Positions 8,149 to 18,543 are shown, numbered from the stretch's first letter. The stretch is 64,000 nucleotides of DNA from Enterobacter chuandaensis (GCF_003594915.1 NZ_QZCS01000001.1:62001-126000), one strand, 5' to 3'. Program-made: numbers and translations. The notes: generated by a model not told the origin, from the letters alone.

Positions 8149-9543
8149 TTATTTTAGGCTGCCGACCATCGCTTCCGGACGAACCCAGGCGTCGAACTCC
8201 GCCTCCGTCAGATAGCCCAGCGCCAGGGCGGAGGCTTTCAGCGTCAGCCCCTCTTTATGCGCTTTTTTAGCGATCTCGGCGGCCTTGTCGTATCCGATAT
8301 GGGTATTGAGCGCCGTCACCAGCATCAGGGATTCATTGAGCAGCTGGCTGATGCGCTCGCGATTCGGCTCAATCCCTACCGCACAGAGCTCGTTAAAGCT
8401 CTCCATCCCGTCCGCAAGCAGACGAATCGATTGCAGCACGTTGTGGATCACCATCGGGCGATAAACGTTCAGCTCGAAGTTGCCGGACGCGCCGCCCAGG
8501 TTGACGGCCACGTCGTTGCCCAACACCTGGCAGCAGAGCATGGTCATGGCTTCGCACTGGGTCGGGTTGACCTTACCCGGCATGATGGAGCTGCCCGGCT
8601 CGTTTTCCGGGATGCTGATTTCACCGATGCCGCAGCGCGGACCGGAAGCCAGCCAGCGTACGTCGTTGGCAATTTTCATCAGCGAGGCCGCCAGCCCCTT
8701 CAGCGCGCCGTGGGTGTGGACCAGCGCATCGCAGGTCGCCAGCGCTTCGAACTTATTGGGCGCCGTGACGAACGGCTGTGCGGTGATGTTTGCCAGCTCC
8801 TCCGCCACGCGCACCGCGTATTCTGGATGGGTGTTTAACCCGGTACCGACCGCCGTCCCGCCGAGCGCCAGCTCCGCCAGGTGCGGCAGGCTGTTCTCGA
8901 TATGCTTCAGGTTGTGTTCCAGCATCGCCACCCAGCCGGAAATCTCCTGACCGAGCGTCAGCGGCGTGGCGTCCTGCAGGTGCGTACGGCCAATTTTAAC
9001 GACGTCGCGGAAGGCCTGCGCTTTCTCGTTGAGGGTGGATTTGAGCACGTTGAGCTGCGGGATCAGCTGCTCGCGGATAGCGATCACCGCCGCCACGTGC
9101 ATCGCCGTCGGGAAGACGTCGTTAGAGCTCTGGCTTTTGTTGACGTCATCGTTCGGGTGGACCTTACGCTCCATGCCGCGCACGCCGCCCAGCAGTTCGC
9201 TCGCCCGGTTCGCCAGCACTTCGTTCATGTTCATGTTGCTCTGGGTACCGGAACCGGTCTGCCAGATGGCGAGGGGGAATTCGTCAGGATGCTTGCCCGC
9301 CAGCACTTCGTCGGCGGCGTTGATGATGGCCGTGGCTTTGTCTGCCGTCAGCAGACCTAAATCCTGGTTCACTTTCGCCGCGGCGCGTTTGGTCAGCGCC
9401 AGCGCCTGAATCAGCGAGACGGGCATTTTTTCGGTCGAAATACGGAAGTGCTCCAGCGAACGCTGGGTTTGCGCGCCCCATAGCTTGTCGGCCGGGACGT
9501 CGATGGCGCCCATCGAGTCTTTCTCATGGCGTACCGTGGTCAT
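8149..9543 (-). CDS. fumC: Class II fumarate hydratase FumC
   Basis: A 464-residue iron-independent fumarase that interconverts fumarate and malate in the TCA cycle. It belongs to the fumarase/aspartase superfamily, whose signature is seen as [13 protein letters not shown] near residue 318; other conserved stretches are [13 protein letters not shown] and [18 protein letters not shown]. The start is placed at [12 protein letters not shown] after GGAG; an earlier ATG would add 12 residues not in E. coli. It lies 137 bases after fumA on the same strand and could be read through from it. In E. coli it is induced by SoxRS and replaces the oxygen-labile fumarases. Confidence 0.96.
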   Translation of the reverse strand: MTTVRHEKDSMGAIDVPADKLWGAQTQRSLEHFRISTEKMPVSLIQALALTKRAAAKVNQDLGLLTADKATAIINAADEVLAGKHPDEFPLAIWQTGSGTQSNMNMNEVLANRASELLGGVRGMERKVHPNDDVNKSQSSNDVFPTAMHVAAVIAIREQLIPQLNVLKSTLNEKAQAFRDVVKIGRTHLQDATPLTLGQEISGWVAMLEHNLKHIENSLPHLAELALGGTAVGTGLNTHPEYAVRVAEELANITAQPFVTAPNKFEALATCDALVHTHGALKGLAASLMKIANDVRWLASGPRCGIGEISIPENEPGSSIMPGKVNPTQCEAMTMLCCQVLGNDVAVNLGGASGNFELNVYRPMVIHNVLQSIRLLADGMESFNELCAVGIEPNRERISQLLNESLMLVTALNTHIGYDKAAEIAKKAHKEGLTLKASALALGYLTEAEFDAWVRPEAMVGSLK

Positions 9544-9647
9544 TACTTTCTCCTTGATAACAAAAGAGGGATTGCTCACATGCTTAAGGGATAAGTATTG
9601 ATGACTTCTGAGAAACGGTATGGCGCTTTGTGCGCTCTTTTAGATGT

Positions 9648-9676
9648 CGGGTGGCGGCTACGCCACCCGGTTTTTT
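9648..9676 (+). repeat. REP-like hairpin between fumA and fumC
   Basis: CGGGTGGCG and CGCCACCCG form a perfect stem resembling the REP units elsewhere in the window. Six Ts follow on the plus strand, but the flanking genes are on the minus strand, where no T-run follows, so it would not terminate fumA transcripts. Confidence 0.6.
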
Positions 9677-9680
9677 CAAT

Positions 9681-11327
9681 TTACTTCACGCACGCCGAAC
9701 ACTGGGACGACTGGATCTGCTTGAAGAAGTCGTTGCCTTTGTCATCCACCAGGATAAACGCCGGGAAGTCTTCCACTTCGATTTTCCAGATTGCTTCCAT
9801 ACCCAGCTCCGGGTACTCCACGCACTCCAGGCTCTTGATGCTGCCCTGCGCCAGTACCGCCGCCGGGCCGCCGATGCTGCCGAGGTAGAAGCCGCCGTGC
9901 TTGTGGCACGCGTCCGTCACCTGCTGGCTGCGGTTGCCTTTCGCCAGCATGATCATGCTGCCGCCGTTAGCCTGCAGCTGATCAACGTACGAGTCCATAC
10001 GCCCTGCGGTGGTTGGGCCTAACGAGCCGGAGGCATAGCCTTCAGGCGTTTTCGCCGGGCCTGCGTAGTAGATCGGATGATCTTTAATGTACTGCGGCAG
10101 CCCTTCGCCGTTGTCCAGACGCTCTTTCAGCTTCGCGTGCGCGATGTCGCGGCCTACGATAATCGTGCCGTTCAGGGAGAGACGGGTCGAAACCGGGTAC
10201 TGTGAAAGCTGCGCCAGGATCTCTTTCATCGGACGGTTCAGGTCAACGCGAACCGCTTCACCCTCACCTGCTTTACGCAGTGCTTCCGGGATGTATTTGC
10301 CCGGGTTATTTTCAAGTTTTTCGATCCACACGCCTTCGCGGTTGATCTTGGCCTTGATGTTGCGATCCGCAGAGCAGGAGACGCCCATCCCGACCGGGCA
10401 GGAGGCACCGTGACGCGGCAGACGGATCACGCGCACGTCGTGGGCGAAGTATTTGCCGCCAAACTGCGCCCCGAGCCCCAGATTACGCGCCTCTTCCAGC
10501 AGTTCCTGCTCAAGCTGCACGTCGCGGAACGCCTGGCCGTGCTCGTTACCTTCGGTTGGCAGACCGTCGTAGTATTTGGTCGAGGCCAGCTTGACGGTTT
10601 TCAGCGTGCTTTCCGCCGAGGTACCGCCAATCACGAAGGCGATATGGTACGGCGGACACGCTGCGGTGCCGAGGGTACGCATCTTCTCAACCAGGTAATT
10701 TTTCAGCTTGCCCGGAGTGAGCAGCGCTTTGGTTTCCTGGTAGAGATAGGTTTTGTTGGCTGAACCGCCGCCTTTGGCGATACAGAGGAATTTGTACTCA
10801 TCACCGTCGACGCTGTAGAGGTCAATCTGTGCAGGCAAGTTGGTGCCGGTATTGACCTCTTTGTACATATCCAGCGCCGCGTTTTGCGAGTAGCGCAGGT
10901 TGTCTTCGGTGTAGGTGTTGTAGACGCCGTGCGCCAGCGCCGCTTCGTCACCGCCGCCGGTCCAGACGCGCTGGCCTTTTTTGCCGACGATGATCGCCGT
11001 GCCGGTGTCCTGACAGGTTGGCAGAATGCCTTTCGCCGCGATGTCTGAGTTACGCAGGAACTGCAGGGCAACGTATTTATCGTTCTCGCTGGCCTGCGGG
11101 TCGCTCAGGATATCGGCAACCTGCTGCTGGTGCGCAGGACGGAGCATAAACGAGGCGTCGTGGAAAGCGTGCTGCGCCAGCAGCGTCAGCGCCTGCGGAT
11201 CCACCTTGAGGATCTCTTGTCCTTCAAACTCAGAGACGGAGACGTGATCGCGGGTTAACAGGTAATACTCGGTCTGATCCTTACTGAGGGGGAAAGGATC
11301 CTGATAATGGAAGGGTTTATTCGACAT
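9681..11327 (-). CDS. fumA: Class I iron-sulfur fumarate hydratase FumA
   Basis: A 548-residue aerobic [4Fe-4S] fumarase, the same length as E. coli FumA and very close to it. The three cluster cysteines are expected in [11 protein letters not shown] near residue 105, [12 protein letters not shown] near residue 224 and [11 protein letters not shown] near residue 318. It acts in the cytosol in the TCA cycle. FumB is close in sequence, but the fumA-fumC-manA neighbourhood identifies this as fumA. The divergent gene manA begins 200 bases from its start. Confidence 0.95.
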   Translation of the reverse strand: MSNKPFHYQDPFPLSKDQTEYYLLTRDHVSVSEFEGQEILKVDPQALTLLAQHAFHDASFMLRPAHQQQVADILSDPQASENDKYVALQFLRNSDIAAKGILPTCQDTGTAIIVGKKGQRVWTGGGDEAALAHGVYNTYTEDNLRYSQNAALDMYKEVNTGTNLPAQIDLYSVDGDEYKFLCIAKGGGSANKTYLYQETKALLTPGKLKNYLVEKMRTLGTAACPPYHIAFVIGGTSAESTLKTVKLASTKYYDGLPTEGNEHGQAFRDVQLEQELLEEARNLGLGAQFGGKYFAHDVRVIRLPRHGASCPVGMGVSCSADRNIKAKINREGVWIEKLENNPGKYIPEALRKAGEGEAVRVDLNRPMKEILAQLSQYPVSTRLSLNGTIIVGRDIAHAKLKERLDNGEGLPQYIKDHPIYYAGPAKTPEGYASGSLGPTTAGRMDSYVDQLQANGGSMIMLAKGNRSQQVTDACHKHGGFYLGSIGGPAAVLAQGSIKSLECVEYPELGMEAIWKIEVEDFPAFILVDDKGNDFFKQIQSSQCSACVK

Positions 11328-11526
11328 TGGTCTCTCACTTACTGCTTCGGTCTGTTTATTCAGGGCAGATGTTCCGCTGCCCGGCTTAAAAGCGAGTCAG
11401 CTTATCCTACACAATTTTTTAACAAAAACTGAGACTAGTACGACTTTTTACATCCACAGGTTACTTCCACGTGGTTTATTGCTTTAATACCCGGAGTTAA
11501 TTCCACAATTGAATCAGGGCTTGATA

Positions 11527-12702
11527 ATGCAAAAACTCATTAACTCAGTGCAAAACTACGCCTGGGGAAGTAAAACTGCGTTAACGGATCTCTACGGTAT
11601 CGCGAACCCAAACAACCTGCCGATGGCAGAACTGTGGATGGGGGCGCACCCGAAGAGCAGCTCAAAAATTGAAGACGCCAGCGGCCAGGTACGCTGCCTG
11701 CGTGACGTGATTGATGCCGATAAAGCCGCGCTGCTGGGCGACAAAGTAGCTCAGCGCTTTGGCGAACTGCCGTTCCTGTTTAAAGTGCTGTGCGCCGACC
11801 AGCCGCTCTCCATCCAGGTTCACCCGAACAAGAAAGCGTCTGAAATTGGCTTCGCGAAAGAGAACGCGGCGGGTATTCCGTTAGACGCCGCCGAGCGTAA
11901 CTACAAAGATCCTAACCACAAGCCGGAGCTGGTTTTTGCGCTGACCCCTTTCCTGGCGATGAACGCGTTCCGCGAGTTTTCAGAGATCATTTCCCTGCTG
12001 CAGCCGGTCGCGGGTGCCAACAAGGCTATCGCCCACTTCCTCGAAAACCCGAACGCAGACGCGCTGAGCCAGCTGTTCGCCAGCCTGCTGAATATGCAGG
12101 GTGAAGAGAAATCTCACGCGCTGGCGGTGCTGAAAGCGGCCCTGGACAGCCAGCAGGGTGAACCGTGGGAGACCATCCGTCTGATTTCCAAATTCTACCC
12201 GGACGACAGCGGCCTGTTCTCCCCTCTGCTGCTGAACGTGGTGAAGCTGAACCCGGGCGAAGCGATGTTCCTGTTCGCTGAGACTCCGCACGCCTATCTG
12301 CAGGGCGTGGCGCTGGAGGTGATGGCCAACTCCGATAACGTGCTACGCGCGGGCCTGACGCCGAAATATATCGACATCCCTGAGCTGGTTGCCAACGTGA
12401 AGTTCGTGGCGAAGCCTGCCGCGGAACTGCTGACTCAGCCGGTGAAAAACGGTGCAGAGCTGGACTTCCCGATTCCGGTTGAGGATTTTGCGTTCTCCCT
12501 GCATGACCTGAGCCAGACAGAAACGACCATCGCGCAGGAGAGCGCGGCGATCCTGTTCTGCGTCGAGGGCGAAGCAACGCTGCACAAAGGCGAACAGCGT
12601 CTGGTCCTCCAGCCTGGTGAGTCTGCATTCGTTGCAGCCAATGAGTCCCCGGTCAGCGTGAGCGGCACCGGTCGACTGGCGCGCGTTTTTAATAAGCTTT
12701 AG
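11527..12702 (+). CDS. manA: Mannose-6-phosphate isomerase
   Basis: A 391-residue type I phosphomannose isomerase, which interconverts mannose-6-phosphate and fructose-6-phosphate and feeds GDP-mannose for polysaccharides. Zinc-site segments are visible as QPLSIQVHPNK near residue 98 and DPNHKPELVFAL near residue 133, with the conserved AETPHAYLQG further on and a C-terminal cupin. The start at MQKLINSVQNYAWG fits E. coli; an in-frame ATG six codons earlier adds unrelated residues. Confidence 0.96.
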   Translation: MQKLINSVQNYAWGSKTALTDLYGIANPNNLPMAELWMGAHPKSSSKIEDASGQVRCLRDVIDADKAALLGDKVAQRFGELPFLFKVLCADQPLSIQVHPNKKASEIGFAKENAAGIPLDAAERNYKDPNHKPELVFALTPFLAMNAFREFSEIISLLQPVAGANKAIAHFLENPNADALSQLFASLLNMQGEEKSHALAVLKAALDSQQGEPWETIRLISKFYPDDSGLFSPLLLNVVKLNPGEAMFLFAETPHAYLQGVALEVMANSDNVLRAGLTPKYIDIPELVANVKFVAKPAAELLTQPVKNGAELDFPIPVEDFAFSLHDLSQTETTIAQESAAILFCVEGEATLHKGEQRLVLQPGESAFVAANESPVSVSGTGRLARVFNKL

Positions 12703-12801
12703 GGACTTACTGAATTTTTTAACAACTCTTGCTAAGCTAGTTGCAGGTTTTATATCTCCGGGCGGTTTCTACCGCCTGGTTTCATTTTAGGGATAGTCGC
12801 A

Positions 12802-14334
12802 ATGAAAAAATCGGTCGTAGCGGTTGGAGTGATTGTAGCGTTAGGCGTGGTCTGGACGGGTGCTTCCTGGTTTACCGGGAAACAGCTGGAAGGCCGTCTG
12901 GCAGAGATGGTGGCGCAGGCAAACGGCGAAATTAAGCGCAGCGCGCCGGAGGCGGGTCTGGAGCTGAGCTACCAGAACTATCACCGCGGTGTGTTTACCA
13001 GCCGTATGCAGCTGGTAGTGAAGCCGGTTGCCGGTGCAGAAAACGGCTGGCTGAAGCCGGGACAGAGCGTGGTGCTGGACGAGGTGGTGAGCCACGGTCC
13101 GCTGCCGCTGGCGCAGTTAAAGTCCTTTAACCTGATCCCATCGATGGCGTCCGTTCATACCGTGCTGGTGAATAATGACGTCACCAAACCGCTGTTTGAC
13201 CTGGCGAAGAATGAATCGCCTTTCGACATTAATACCCGCATTAGCTATGCCGGTGACACGAGTTCGGATATTGCTCTGAAAGCGCTGAACTACGAGAAAG
13301 AAAACGAAAAAGTTGCCTTTAGCGGCGGTCATTTCAACGTCGAGGCGGATCGGGACGGCAACGTCTTCTCCCTGACCGGTGAAGCGGAAAGCGGCCTGAT
13401 CAACGCCGTGAACGAATACAACCAAAAAGTTCAGCTTACCTTTAACAACCTGAAAGCCGACGGCAACAGCCGTATGACCGACTTTAAAGAGCGCATCGGC
13501 GATCAGAAGCTCTCCGTTGATAAAATTGCTGTCGCGATCGAAGGCAAAGAGATGGCCGTGCTGGAAGGCATGGATGTCAACGGTAAATCCGACGTATCCA
13601 AAGACGGTAAGAGCATCAATACCCAGCTGGATTACACCCTGAAGAGCCTGAAAGTAAAGAATCAGGATCTGGGCACCGGCAAGCTGTCGCTGAAGATCGG
13701 CAATATCGACGGCCAGGCATGGCACGAATTTAGCCAGAAATACAGCAAAGAGAGCCAGGCGCTGCTGACCGATGCCGCGCTGCAGCAGAACCCGGAAGTG
13801 TACCAACAGCAGGCGATGGCGGTACTGTTCAACAACCTGCCAATCCTGCTAAAAGGCGAGCCGGTGATAACCGTTGCGCCGCTGAGCTGGAAAAACAGCA
13901 AAGGCGAAACCAACTTTAACCTGTCTCTGTTCCTGAAAGATCCGGCCGCCGCCACGGGTGAACCGCAGACGCTGGCGCAGGAAGTGGATCGCAGCGTGAA
14001 GTCGCTCGACAGCAAGCTGACCATCCCGATGGATATGGCGACCGAGTTTATGACCCAGATTGCGAAGCTGGAAGGCTACGGCGATGAAGATGCCGGCAAA
14101 CTGGCGAGCCAGCAGGTGAAAGGTCTGGCGGCGATGGGTCAGATGTTCCGCATCACCAAAGTGGAAGACAACACTATTTCCACCAGCCTGCAATATACCA
14201 ACGGCCAGGTAACGCTGAACGGCGACAAAATGCCGCTGGAAGATTTCGTCGGCATGTTTGGTATGCCGACGCTGGGGATGCCGGAACCGGCTGAACCGGC
14301 AGCGCCAGCCGTACCGGCGGCACCGCAGCAGTAA
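12802..14334 (+). CDS. ydgA: DUF945 family protein YdgA
   Basis: A 510-residue protein anchored to the inner membrane by an N-terminal hydrophobic segment (about residues 4-25) with a large periplasmic part. It is homologous to E. coli YdgA along its length and slightly longer because of a proline/alanine-rich tail (EPAEPAAPAVPAAP). The family, which includes YihF, has no established biochemical role. The gene stands alone between manA and a strong terminator. Confidence 0.9.
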   Translation: MKKSVVAVGVIVALGVVWTGASWFTGKQLEGRLAEMVAQANGEIKRSAPEAGLELSYQNYHRGVFTSRMQLVVKPVAGAENGWLKPGQSVVLDEVVSHGPLPLAQLKSFNLIPSMASVHTVLVNNDVTKPLFDLAKNESPFDINTRISYAGDTSSDIALKALNYEKENEKVAFSGGHFNVEADRDGNVFSLTGEAESGLINAVNEYNQKVQLTFNNLKADGNSRMTDFKERIGDQKLSVDKIAVAIEGKEMAVLEGMDVNGKSDVSKDGKSINTQLDYTLKSLKVKNQDLGTGKLSLKIGNIDGQAWHEFSQKYSKESQALLTDAALQQNPEVYQQQAMAVLFNNLPILLKGEPVITVAPLSWKNSKGETNFNLSLFLKDPAAATGEPQTLAQEVDRSVKSLDSKLTIPMDMATEFMTQIAKLEGYGDEDAGKLASQQVKGLAAMGQMFRITKVEDNTISTSLQYTNGQVTLNGDKMPLEDFVGMFGMPTLGMPEPAEPAAPAVPAAPQQ

Positions 14335-14339
14335 ACGTC

Positions 14340-14366
14340 AAAACCCCTCGCATGAGGGGTTTTTTA
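14340..14366 (+). terminator. Rho-independent terminator of ydgA
   Basis: AAAACCCCTC-GCAT-GAGGGGTTTTTT begins just after the ydgA stop. The stem with A-run and T-run is a classic, possibly bidirectional terminator. Confidence 0.9.
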
Positions 14367-14368
14367 TT

Positions 14369-14400
14369 GCCGGGTGGCGCTGACGCTTACCCGGCCTACG
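14369..14400 (+). repeat. REP element
   Basis: GCCGGGTGGCG...CTTACCCGGCCTACG is a repetitive extragenic palindrome. Near-identical copies occur at 19585 and 31092. All lie between genes just after a stop codon. Confidence 0.85.
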
Positions 14401-14459
14401 ATCCCGAGCCGTTCCAGGCCCGTGCAAGCGCAGCGCCGCCGGGCGATGTGCAGTGGAGA

Positions 14460-15488
14460 TCATTTCACCGCCACCAGCCGAGCCGCCACAATCTGGTGCC
14501 CGGCCTGGACATCCGTATTGTCGATGCGCTGCATAATTCTGTCTGCCAGCGTGTAGCCCATCTCCCGCGCAGGGGTGGTAGCCCAGACGATGGGGAGATC
14601 GTCCAGCGCGTTTTCGCCCACGTCGGCGAAGGCCCCTAACGCCACCTGATGGCCGAAAAAGGTTTCCACCCCGCCCTCGCCGCTCTGACGCCCGGCGCGG
14701 ATCAGGCCAAACCAGGCCCCCATGGCAATCACATCGTTGTAGCAAATCACGGCGCTGATCGTCGGATTGCTTCGTAGCAGCGCGCCAATCGCTTCCGCCG
14801 CTTTCTTCTGGCTGGATTCACACTCAATGACCCATTCGCTGTGGAACGGCAGACCGTATTTAATCAGCGTCGCGCAGTAGCCGCCTACCCGCTCGGCGCG
14901 CGTCAGGGACGAGCTTTTCCCGCCCAGCCAGGCGATGCGCTGATGCCCACGACGAATAAGATGTTCGGTCAACATTTGCGCGGCCTGCATGTTATCCGGG
15001 CACAGCGTGTCCGCCTCGTCCAGGTAGCTGGCGCGCGAGGCAAATACCAGCGGCACGCCCTTTTCGGCGGCACGCTCGCACAGTTCGCTGCCCACGCCCG
15101 ACGCTCCGGCGACGATCACCCCGTCCACGCCCTGGGTCAGCAGCATATCGAGACGGGAGAGAAGCTGCCCGGCCTCGCGCCCGCCGTGCAGCAGAAAGAC
15201 CATCCGCCCCTGCGCTTCCAGAGCCTCGGTTAACCCGGCGGTCAGCTCCGCATAGAAAGGTGACGTCAGGTCGCGGACAATCAGGCCAATCACCCCGCTT
15301 TGCCCGCCGCGCAGTGCCGACGCCTGGCGGTTACGCACAAAGCCCAGCTGTTCAACCGCTTCATTCACCCGCTGACCGGTTGCGGGCGAGATACGCCCTT
15401 TCCCGCTCAGCACCAGAGAAACGGTGCTGACGGAAACGCCCGCCGCCAGCGCGACATCGTTGATAGTGATTTTTTTCGCTACAGCCAT
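14460..15488 (-). CDS. malI: LacI-family repressor MalI
   Basis: A 342-residue repressor, the same length as E. coli MalI. The N-terminal helix-turn-helix is ITINDVALAAGVSVSTVSLV (about residues 8-27), followed by a hinge and a periplasmic-binding-protein-like effector domain with GVIGLIVRDLTSPFYAEL. MalI represses malXY and its own gene. Two palindromic operators lie in the intergenic region, one per promoter side. The inducing ligand is not known. Confidence 0.95.
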   Translation of the reverse strand: MAVAKKITINDVALAAGVSVSTVSLVLSGKGRISPATGQRVNEAVEQLGFVRNRQASALRGGQSGVIGLIVRDLTSPFYAELTAGLTEALEAQGRMVFLLHGGREAGQLLSRLDMLLTQGVDGVIVAGASGVGSELCERAAEKGVPLVFASRASYLDEADTLCPDNMQAAQMLTEHLIRRGHQRIAWLGGKSSSLTRAERVGGYCATLIKYGLPFHSEWVIECESSQKKAAEAIGALLRSNPTISAVICYNDVIAMGAWFGLIRAGRQSGEGGVETFFGHQVALGAFADVGENALDDLPIVWATTPAREMGYTLADRIMQRIDNTDVQAGHQIVAARLVAVK

Positions 15489-15517
15489 GTGTCGGCGTGA
15501 CTCCCTGAAATGAGATC

Positions 15518-15533
15518 GGTAAAACGTTTTATC
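15518..15533. promoter_or_regulatory. MalI operator, malI side
   Basis: GGTAAAACGTTTTATC differs at one base from the perfect palindrome 79 bases downstream. It sits about 30 bases before the malI start codon, fitting autoregulation. Confidence 0.85.
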
Positions 15534-15596
15534 AATACGTTATCTTTATACTACCAGTAAAAGCCTGAGAATGTGATTCAGCGCGCACTAAACTTT

Positions 15597-15612
15597 GATA
15601 AAACGTTTTATC
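15597..15612. promoter_or_regulatory. MalI operator, malX side
   Basis: GATAAAACGTTTTATC is a perfect 16-base palindrome matching the known MalI operator, 54 bases before the malX start. TGTGA at 15572 with a poor right half may be a weak CRP site. Confidence 0.9.
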
Positions 15613-15665
15613 TTCTCGCAGCATTGAAGCAGACAAACTGATTTTAACAATAAAGGAGTCGTTTT

Positions 15666-17258
15666 ATGACGGCGAAAGCAGCACAAAAAATATCGCTGTG
15701 GGAGTTTTTCCAGCAACTGGGTAAAACCTTTATGCTGCCCGTGGCGCTCCTCTCGTTCTGCGGGATCATGCTCGGGATCGGCAGCTCGCTGAGCAGTAAA
15801 GACATCATCACGCTGATCCCGTTCCTCGGTACTCCCGTGCTGCAGGCGATCTTTATCTGGATGAGTAAAGTCGGCTCCTTCGCGTTTAGCTTCCTGCCCG
15901 TGATGTTCTGCATCGCCATCCCGCTGGGCCTGGCGCGCGAAAATAAAGGCGTCGCGGCGTTTGCCGGGTTTGTGGGTTACGCCGTGATGAACCTGGCGGT
16001 TAACTTCTGGCTGACTGCGAAAGGCATTCTGCCGACGACCGACGCTGCCGTGCTGAAAGCCAACAACATTCAGAGCGTGATTGGCATCCAGTCTATTGAT
16101 ACCGGGATCCTCGGGGCGGTGATCGCCGGGGTTATTATCTGGATGCTGCACGAGCGCTTCCACAACATCCGCCTGCCGGATGCTCTGGCCTTCTTCGGCG
16201 GTACCCGCTTCGTGCCGATTGTCACCCTGGTGGTGATGGGCCTGTTTGGTCTGATCATTCCACTGATCTGGCCGGTCTTTGCGATGGGCATCAACGGCAT
16301 TGGCCGCATCATCAACGGCGCGGGCGATTTTGGTCCGATGATCTTCGGCACCGGCGAGCGTCTGCTGCTGCCGTTCGGCCTGCAGCATATCCTGGTGGCC
16401 CTGATTCGCTTCACCGAAGCGGGCGGTACCATGGAGGTATGCGGTCACGACGTGAGCGGTGCGCTGACCATCTTCCAGGCGCAGCTGAGCTGCCCGACGA
16501 CCCACGGCTTCTCCGAAAGCGCCACCCGCTTCCTGTCCCAAGGTAAAATGCCGGCCTTCCTCGGCGGTCTGCCGGGTGCCGCGCTGGCGATGTACCACTG
16601 CGCCCGCCCGGAAAACCGTCATAAAATTAAAGGCCTGCTGATCTCCGGCGTGATTGCCTGCGTCGTGGGCGGCACCACCGAGCCAATCGAATTCCTGTTC
16701 CTGTTTGTTGCGCCGGTGCTGTATCTCATCCACGCGCTGCTGACCGGTCTGGGCTTTACCGTAATGGCGGTGCTGGGCGTCACCATCGGCAACACCGACG
16801 GCAACGTGATTGACTTCGTGGTGTTCGGGATCCTGCACGGCTTGTCCACCAAGTGGTATCTGGTGCCGGTCGTGGCGGCTATCTGGTTTGCGGTGTACTA
16901 CGGCATCTTCCGCTTCGCCATCACTCGCTTTAACCTGAAAACACCGGGCCGTGATACCGATACCGCCACCAGCGTTGAGCAGGCGGTGGCCGGGACCGTG
17001 GGCAAATCCGGTTACAACACCCCGGCCATTCTGGCTGCGCTGGGCGGTGCGGATAACATTACCTCGCTGGATAACTGCATTACCCGCCTGCGTCTGTCGG
17101 TAGCGGATATGTCAAAAGTGGATACCAACGCCCTGAAAGCCAACCGGGCCATCGGCGTGGTACAGTTAAACCAGCACAATTTGCAGGTGGTTATCGGCCC
17201 GCAGGTGCAGTCGGTGAAGGATGAGCTGGCCACCCTGATGCGAACAGTGGAAGCCTGA
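15666..17258 (+). CDS. malX: PTS EIICB component MalX
   Basis: A 530-residue phosphotransferase permease of the glucose family, able to take up glucose and maltose in E. coli though its natural substrate is unknown. The membrane EIIC domain covers about residues 1-410 (GTGERLLLPFGLQHILVAL, GGTTEPIEFLFLFVAP). The EIIB domain (about 450-530) has the phosphorylated cysteine in LDNCITRLRLSV. It has no EIIA domain and must use another protein for phosphate. It starts the MalI-controlled malXY operon. Confidence 0.95.
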   Translation: MTAKAAQKISLWEFFQQLGKTFMLPVALLSFCGIMLGIGSSLSSKDIITLIPFLGTPVLQAIFIWMSKVGSFAFSFLPVMFCIAIPLGLARENKGVAAFAGFVGYAVMNLAVNFWLTAKGILPTTDAAVLKANNIQSVIGIQSIDTGILGAVIAGVIIWMLHERFHNIRLPDALAFFGGTRFVPIVTLVVMGLFGLIIPLIWPVFAMGINGIGRIINGAGDFGPMIFGTGERLLLPFGLQHILVALIRFTEAGGTMEVCGHDVSGALTIFQAQLSCPTTHGFSESATRFLSQGKMPAFLGGLPGAALAMYHCARPENRHKIKGLLISGVIACVVGGTTEPIEFLFLFVAPVLYLIHALLTGLGFTVMAVLGVTIGNTDGNVIDFVVFGILHGLSTKWYLVPVVAAIWFAVYYGIFRFAITRFNLKTPGRDTDTATSVEQAVAGTVGKSGYNTPAILAALGGADNITSLDNCITRLRLSVADMSKVDTNALKANRAIGVVQLNQHNLQVVIGPQVQSVKDELATLMRTVEA

Positions 17259-17265
17259 TGCCTCG

Positions 17266-17288
17266 CCCCCTCGCTCTGAGGGGGTTTT
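17266..17288 (+). terminator. Terminator-like hairpin between malX and malY
   Basis: CCCCCTC-GCTCT-GAGGGGG-TTTT is a perfect seven-base-pair GC-rich stem followed by four Ts. It sits inside the operon and may lower malY expression relative to malX. Confidence 0.7.
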
Positions 17289-17306
17289 ACTTTAAGGACG
17301 CACGTC

Positions 17307-18479
17307 ATGTTTGATTTTTCTACCGTCGTGGATCGTCACGGCACCTGGTGTACGCAGTGGGACTATGTTGCCGACCGCTTTGGCGCGGCGGATCTGCTGC
17401 CTTTTACCATCTCAGATATGGATTTCGCCACTGCCCCCTGCATTACCGACGCGCTTCATCAGCGCATCAACCACGGCGTTTTAGGCTATAGCCGCTGGAA
17501 AAACGACGAGTTTCTTGCCGCCGTTGCGCACTGGTTCCAGCAACGCTTTAACAGCCGCATTGATAAAGAAACCATCGTTTATGGCCCTTCCGTCATCTAT
17601 ATGGTGTCAGAGCTGATTCGCCTCTGGTCGAAGCCCGGTGACGGCGTGGTGGTTCACACCCCAGCGTACGATGCGTTTTACAACGCCATTGGGGGTAATT
17701 CGCGTCATGTGGTGCCCGTTGCGATGGGAAAACAGGCTGCAGGCTGGCAAGGCAATATGGCGGCGCTTGAAGCGGCGCTGGCTAAACCGGAAAACAAAAT
17801 TCTGCTGCTGTGCAGCCCGCAAAACCCGACCGGCAAGGTCTGGACGCGGGAGGAACTGACGCAGATGGCGGAGCTGTGTGAGCGCTATGACGTGGCGGTG
17901 ATCAGCGATGAAATCCATATGGACATGGTATGGGGTGAACATCGTCACACGCCGTGGAACGCGGTGGCGCGTGGCAAATGGGCGCTTCTTACCTCCGGTT
18001 CGAAAAGTTTCAATATTCCTGCACTCACGGGCGCGTACGGCCTGATTGGCGACGAAGAGAGCCGCAAAGGTTATCTCAGCGCGTTAAAAGGCCGGGATGG
18101 GCTCTCTTCCCCTTCCCTGTTGGCGCTGACGGCGCATATCGCCGCCTATCAGCAGGGAGCGCCGTGGCTGGATGCCTTGCGGGGTTATCTGGAAGCGAAT
18201 CTGTTGTATATCGCGCAGGAATTAAACAGTGCTTTTCCGAAACTGAACTGGCAGCCGCCGGAGGCAACCTATCTGGCCTGGATTGATCTGCGCCCGCTTA
18301 ATATTGACGACAGGTCGCTGCAAAAAGTGTTAATTGAGCAGCAAAAAGTGGCGATCATGCCGGGATATACCTACGGAGATGAGGGTAATGGGTTCGTGCG
18401 TCTGAACGCTGGCTGCCCGCGTAGCAAGCTGGAACAAGGGGTGCAGCGCCTCATCGCCGGGATTAACGCGCTCCTGTAA
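17307..18479 (+). CDS. malY: PLP-dependent cystathionine beta-lyase MalY
   Basis: A 390-residue fold-type I aminotransferase-like enzyme with C-S lyase activity, the same length as E. coli MalY. The PLP lysine is in LTSGSKSFNIPAL near residue 233, with PQNPTGKVW and ISDEIHMDM as cofactor-binding segments. In E. coli, MalY also inhibits the maltose regulator MalT by direct binding. It follows malX after 48 bases that hold a terminator-like hairpin. Confidence 0.94.
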   Translation: MFDFSTVVDRHGTWCTQWDYVADRFGAADLLPFTISDMDFATAPCITDALHQRINHGVLGYSRWKNDEFLAAVAHWFQQRFNSRIDKETIVYGPSVIYMVSELIRLWSKPGDGVVVHTPAYDAFYNAIGGNSRHVVPVAMGKQAAGWQGNMAALEAALAKPENKILLLCSPQNPTGKVWTREELTQMAELCERYDVAVISDEIHMDMVWGEHRHTPWNAVARGKWALLTSGSKSFNIPALTGAYGLIGDEESRKGYLSALKGRDGLSSPSLLALTAHIAAYQQGAPWLDALRGYLEANLLYIAQELNSAFPKLNWQPPEATYLAWIDLRPLNIDDRSLQKVLIEQQKVAIMPGYTYGDEGNGFVRLNAGCPRSKLEQGVQRLIAGINALL

Positions 18480-18483
18480 TCTG

Positions 18484-18520
18484 TTTGCGCAACGGAATAT
18501 TCCCTTGCGCAAATAGCTTT
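18484..18520 (+). terminator. Inverted repeat after malY
   Basis: TTTGCGCAA (18484-18492) and TTGCGCAAA (18505-18513) are perfect arms around a loop that itself contains the palindrome GGAATATTCC. TAGCTTTTT follows, so it may terminate malY; it is also close to the add promoter. Confidence 0.55.
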
Positions 18521-18537
18521 TTACCCCGATTTGTTTT

Positions 18538-18543
18538 TATAAT
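18538..18543 (+). promoter_or_regulatory. Consensus -10 element of add
   Basis: A perfect TATAAT lies 32 bases before the add start codon. The matching -35 region is poor. Confidence 0.5.

Noticed and set aside
9648..9676. Taken at first as an intrinsic terminator between fumA and fumC
   Set aside because: The T-run is on the plus strand, but both genes are read on the minus strand; it fits a REP-like element better.
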